From Acidovorax benzenivorans (GTDB taxonomy: Bacteria > Pseudomonadota > Gammaproteobacteria > Burkholderiales > Burkholderiaceae_C): a stretch of DNA of 64,000 bases. The stretch spans positions 347,681-411,680 of the forward strand of contig NZ_JAPCKI010000001.1 in NCBI RefSeq assembly GCF_028680575.1, given 5' to 3'. Under the pieces are notes generated by a model. The model did not search any database, was not told the origin of the DNA, and saw only the letters and a list, made by a program, of their open reading frames with translations. Positions 61,467 to 64,000 of the stretch are shown here, one piece after another. The position numbers were made by a program, and so were the translations under genes. How positions within the stretch are numbered: the first letter of the stretch is position 1; each line of letters opens with the position of its first letter.

Positions 61467-64000
61467 TGACCACTGACCACACACCTTCCGCCCCCTCATC
61501 ATCTGCGCAAGAGGTGCTCTTCATTGACAGTCGGGTGCCGGACTTGCAGGCCATCATGGCAGCCATCCGGCCCGGAGTGAAGGTGGTCATTCTGGACCCC
61601 AGCGAAAACGGCGTGGCGCAGATGGCCAAGGCGTTGGAAGGGCTGCATGGCCTGGCGTCTATCAGCGTGGTCTCGCACGGCGATGAAGGGGTGCTGCTGC
61701 TGGGCAACGGTTCGCTGTTCGGCGGAAACCTGGAGCAATACCAAGCGCAGCTCAAAGCCGTTGGCGCAGCATTGGGCTCGGACGGTGACCTGCTGTTGTA
61801 TGGGTGCGATGTGGGCGCGGGTGAGGCAGGGGCGCAGTTCCTGCAGACCTTGGCGCAACTGACAGGGGCGGACGTGGCCGCCTCCAACGACAGCACGGCA
61901 GGTGCGGTGCGTGGAGGCGATTGGGATCTGGAAGTCACCAGCGGGCAGATCGAGGCGACCGCTGCACTGGATGTGCAGGCGCTGGAGGGTTATGACTTCA
62001 GCCTGCACACGGCCAGTGTCAACACGGTGGCGCAGCTCAAGGCCGCCATTGCGTCGGGCAGCTCGGATGGCTCGGATGACGTGATTACCTTCACGGGGAA
62101 CATCACGTTTGTCGGGGCATCGGACACCGTCGCCATCAATGTGACGGATGGGCACACGATGTCTATCGTGGGTGGTGGCTTCACGCTCAGTGGTGGGAAT
62201 CTGGCGCGGGTTCTCAATGTCGCCTCCGGCGGAGCTGGCAGTGCGGTCTCAATTGACAACTTGACCATCACCAATGGGTTCGTAACCGGTGCGGGTGGTG
62301 ACCGCACTGCGGGCCCAGGGGGAGCGGGGGGAGATGCACTAGGCGCTGGAATTTACAACGTGGGCACCCTGACGATCACAAACAGCACCATTTCAAGCAA
62401 CAAGGCCGCAGGAGGCGGCGGAGCTGGGGGGAACCTGTTCAATGGCTCGGCTGCAGGTGCTGGCGGCGGTGGCGGTGGCTACGGATCCACATTCGGTGGC
62501 GCTGGTGGCGACAACTTTGGCGGAGGTATTCAGGCTGGTCCTAGCGCTGGAGTGGGCGGACGTGGCAGTGGGTACAACAGCGGTAGCAACTTTTTGGGAG
62601 GCGCCGGTGGATCTACTGTGGGGGGGGCAGGTTCGAACTATGGAGTGGGCTATTCGAACGGCGGCGCGGGCGGTAGCGCCAATGCTGGTGGCTCATTGCA
62701 AATAGGTGGCGGCGGAGGTGGGGCTGGGTACGACGCTGCGGGCGGGCGTGGTGGAAATGCAGCAGGCGGCATCTACAGCACCGGCACGCTGACTGTCACC
62801 ACCAGCAGTATTACCAACAATATCGGCGCAGGTGGTGGTGGTGGTGGCGGTGGAATTGTTGGCAATGGATCCGGTGCAGGCGGCGTGGGCGGCGTGGGCA
62901 TTGGCGGTATCTGGAACAAGGGTGGCACTGTCAAACTGGACGCAGCAACCAACACCTCGCTATCCACTGGAAACACCGGCGGCGGCGGTTTTGGTGGCAC
63001 GGGAGACACCCCGGGTAATACCGGTTCTGCGACCTCCACGGTTTCGACCACCAATGGTGGCACCACGGTCACCAACTATATTCCCTCCAGCTTGACCAGC
63101 GCCACATACGACGCCAGCACCGGCACACTGGTGGTTACCGCTGCTGGCATGACCACCGGCGACACTATCGACGTGAGCAAGCTCTCGCTCACAGGCCAGG
63201 GCGGCAGCTACACCCTCACCAGCGCCAACGTCACTGCCAGCAGCTCGACCGCATTTGCGGTGACCCTCAACGCTGCGGACCAACTGGCCATCAACGGCGT
63301 CCTGAATCAGAACGGCACCAGCGCGGTGGACACTACCACCTTTAACCTGGCAGCGGCCGCCAATTGGGACGCGACCACCACATCGAGTGCCGACCTGACT
63401 GGCAATGGTGTCACCGTCAGCAACGTCGTGGCCCCCACTATCACATCGGCCACCTACGACGGCACCACCCACGTCTTCATCATCGCTGGCACCAACCTGG
63501 TTAAAACGATTGGTGCGACGAATGACGTCACGATTTCCACATTGACGATCACAGGCGAAGGTGGTGCAACACGCACCCTGTCGACCACCGGCAATGTCGA
63601 AGTCACTTCGGCCACCAGCTTTACCTTTACCCTGGCCGGTGCAGACATCGCTGCGGTGGATTCGCTCTTGAACAAGAACGGCACGTCGTCGGCCAGCAGC
63701 ACCACCTATAACCTTGCGGTGGCTGATGACTGGAATAGCGTAGTGACGGGGGGCAGCATTGCCGACCTCACAGGCAATGGCATCACCGTCTCCAATGCCG
63801 CTCCGAGCATCACCAGCGCGACCTATGACGCAGCTACTGGAATCCTCTCCGTCTCGGCCGTCAACATTGTGGGCGGCGACACTATCGACGTGAGCAAGCT
63901 CTCGCTCACAGGCCAGGGCGGCAGCTACACCCTCACCAGCGCCAACGTCACTGCCAGCAGCTCGACCGCATTTGCGGTGACCCTCAACGCTGCGGACCAA
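61467..64000 (+). CDS. Giant DUF4347-domain adhesin-like protein, N-terminal part
   Basis: At least 844 residues, open at the right edge. A DUF4347 domain (about 16-175) shows [47 protein letters not shown] and [19 protein letters not shown]. Then comes a right-handed beta-helix-like section and a very Gly-rich region (about 277-515, GGAGG and GGGGGG runs). From about residue 542, ~115-residue beta-sandwich repeats start SATYD..TG and contain [11 protein letters not shown]. Such proteins are usually huge type I-secreted surface adhesins. No signal peptide is visible. The C-terminal secretion signal is beyond the window. Confidence 0.85.
63157..64000 (+). repeat. Identical 127-base segments repeating at 717 bases
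   Basis: Bases 63157-63283 and 63874-64000 are identical; the second copy is cut by the window edge. The offset of 717 bases is 239 codons, covering two different ~115-122-residue repeats (A then B). The protein therefore repeats as A-B-A, with A copies far more alike than A and B. Confidence 0.9.

Noticed and set aside
62960..64000. A 346-codon open frame on the minus strand at the right edge
   Set aside because: It is the mirror of the adhesin repeats. The plus frame is open from 61467 and has the DUF4347 domain.

Overview
The window is GC-rich DNA from a betaproteobacterium, most likely a member of the Comamonadaceae (Acidovorax or a close relative). I base this on the gene order around dnaA (dnaN-dnaA facing rpmH-rnpA-yidD-yidC-mnmE), the protein sequences, and two families of short intergenic repeats that I recognise from this family. 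It is a chromosome segment beginning inside dnaN next to the replication origin region. I saw no tRNA, rRNA, insertion sequence or CRISPR array.

Layout. 1-6.6 kb: origin-proximal housekeeping genes (dnaN, dnaA, DnaA boxes, rpmH promoter, rpmH, rnpA, yidD, yidC, mnmE). 6.7-12.1 kb: a cyclic-nucleotide-binding protein, an unknown protein, apt and a large c-di-GMP sensor enzyme. 12.3-17.5 kb: a K+/H+-antiporter-like gene, then the Kdo/LPS genes kdsD-kdsC-lptC and a short-chain dehydrogenase. 17.6-19.0 kb: two paralogous glycine-rich RNA-binding protein genes with matching leaders and terminators. 19.1-21.8 kb: two riboswitch-controlled units, a yybP-ykoY (Mn2+) element before a TMEM165-type manganese transporter and a SAM-II element with terminator before metX-metW. 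21.9-35.7 kb: mostly metabolic and regulatory genes (glpQ, MerR with a flavodoxin-type oxidoreductase, hyi, chemoreceptor, diguanylate cyclase, two M20 peptidases, a lipase-like hydrolase, LysR, MFS).

35.8-41.7 kb holds the most coherent cluster: ubiU-ubiV-hemolysin III-ubiT-DGC protein-ubiX-ubiD. It reads as an oxygen-independent ubiquinone pathway, and a near-perfect FNR box sits at the class II position of a likely ubiU promoter. 41.9-50 kb: acyl-CoA ligase, an orphan ABC binding protein, an SRAP protein lacking its catalytic cysteine, acyl-CoA dehydrogenase, DUF3617, a GGDEF protein and rsmE. 50-56 kb: the outer-membrane block amgK / lptD-surA-rsmA. 56.4-57.4 kb: a secreted RNase Sa-like ribonuclease with a barstar-like inhibitor. 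57.5-59.9 kb: maeB. 60.2-64 kb looks accessory: AT-richer DNA, a frameshifted cysC remnant, a sulfotransferase and the start of a very large repeat-containing DUF4347 adhesin that runs off the window.

Two repeat families punctuate the gene borders. One is GC-rich, often starts exactly at a stop codon, and has a stem with compensatory changes between copies. The other is AT-rich with two small stems. Neither encodes protein, and together they explain most of the odd intergenic sequence.
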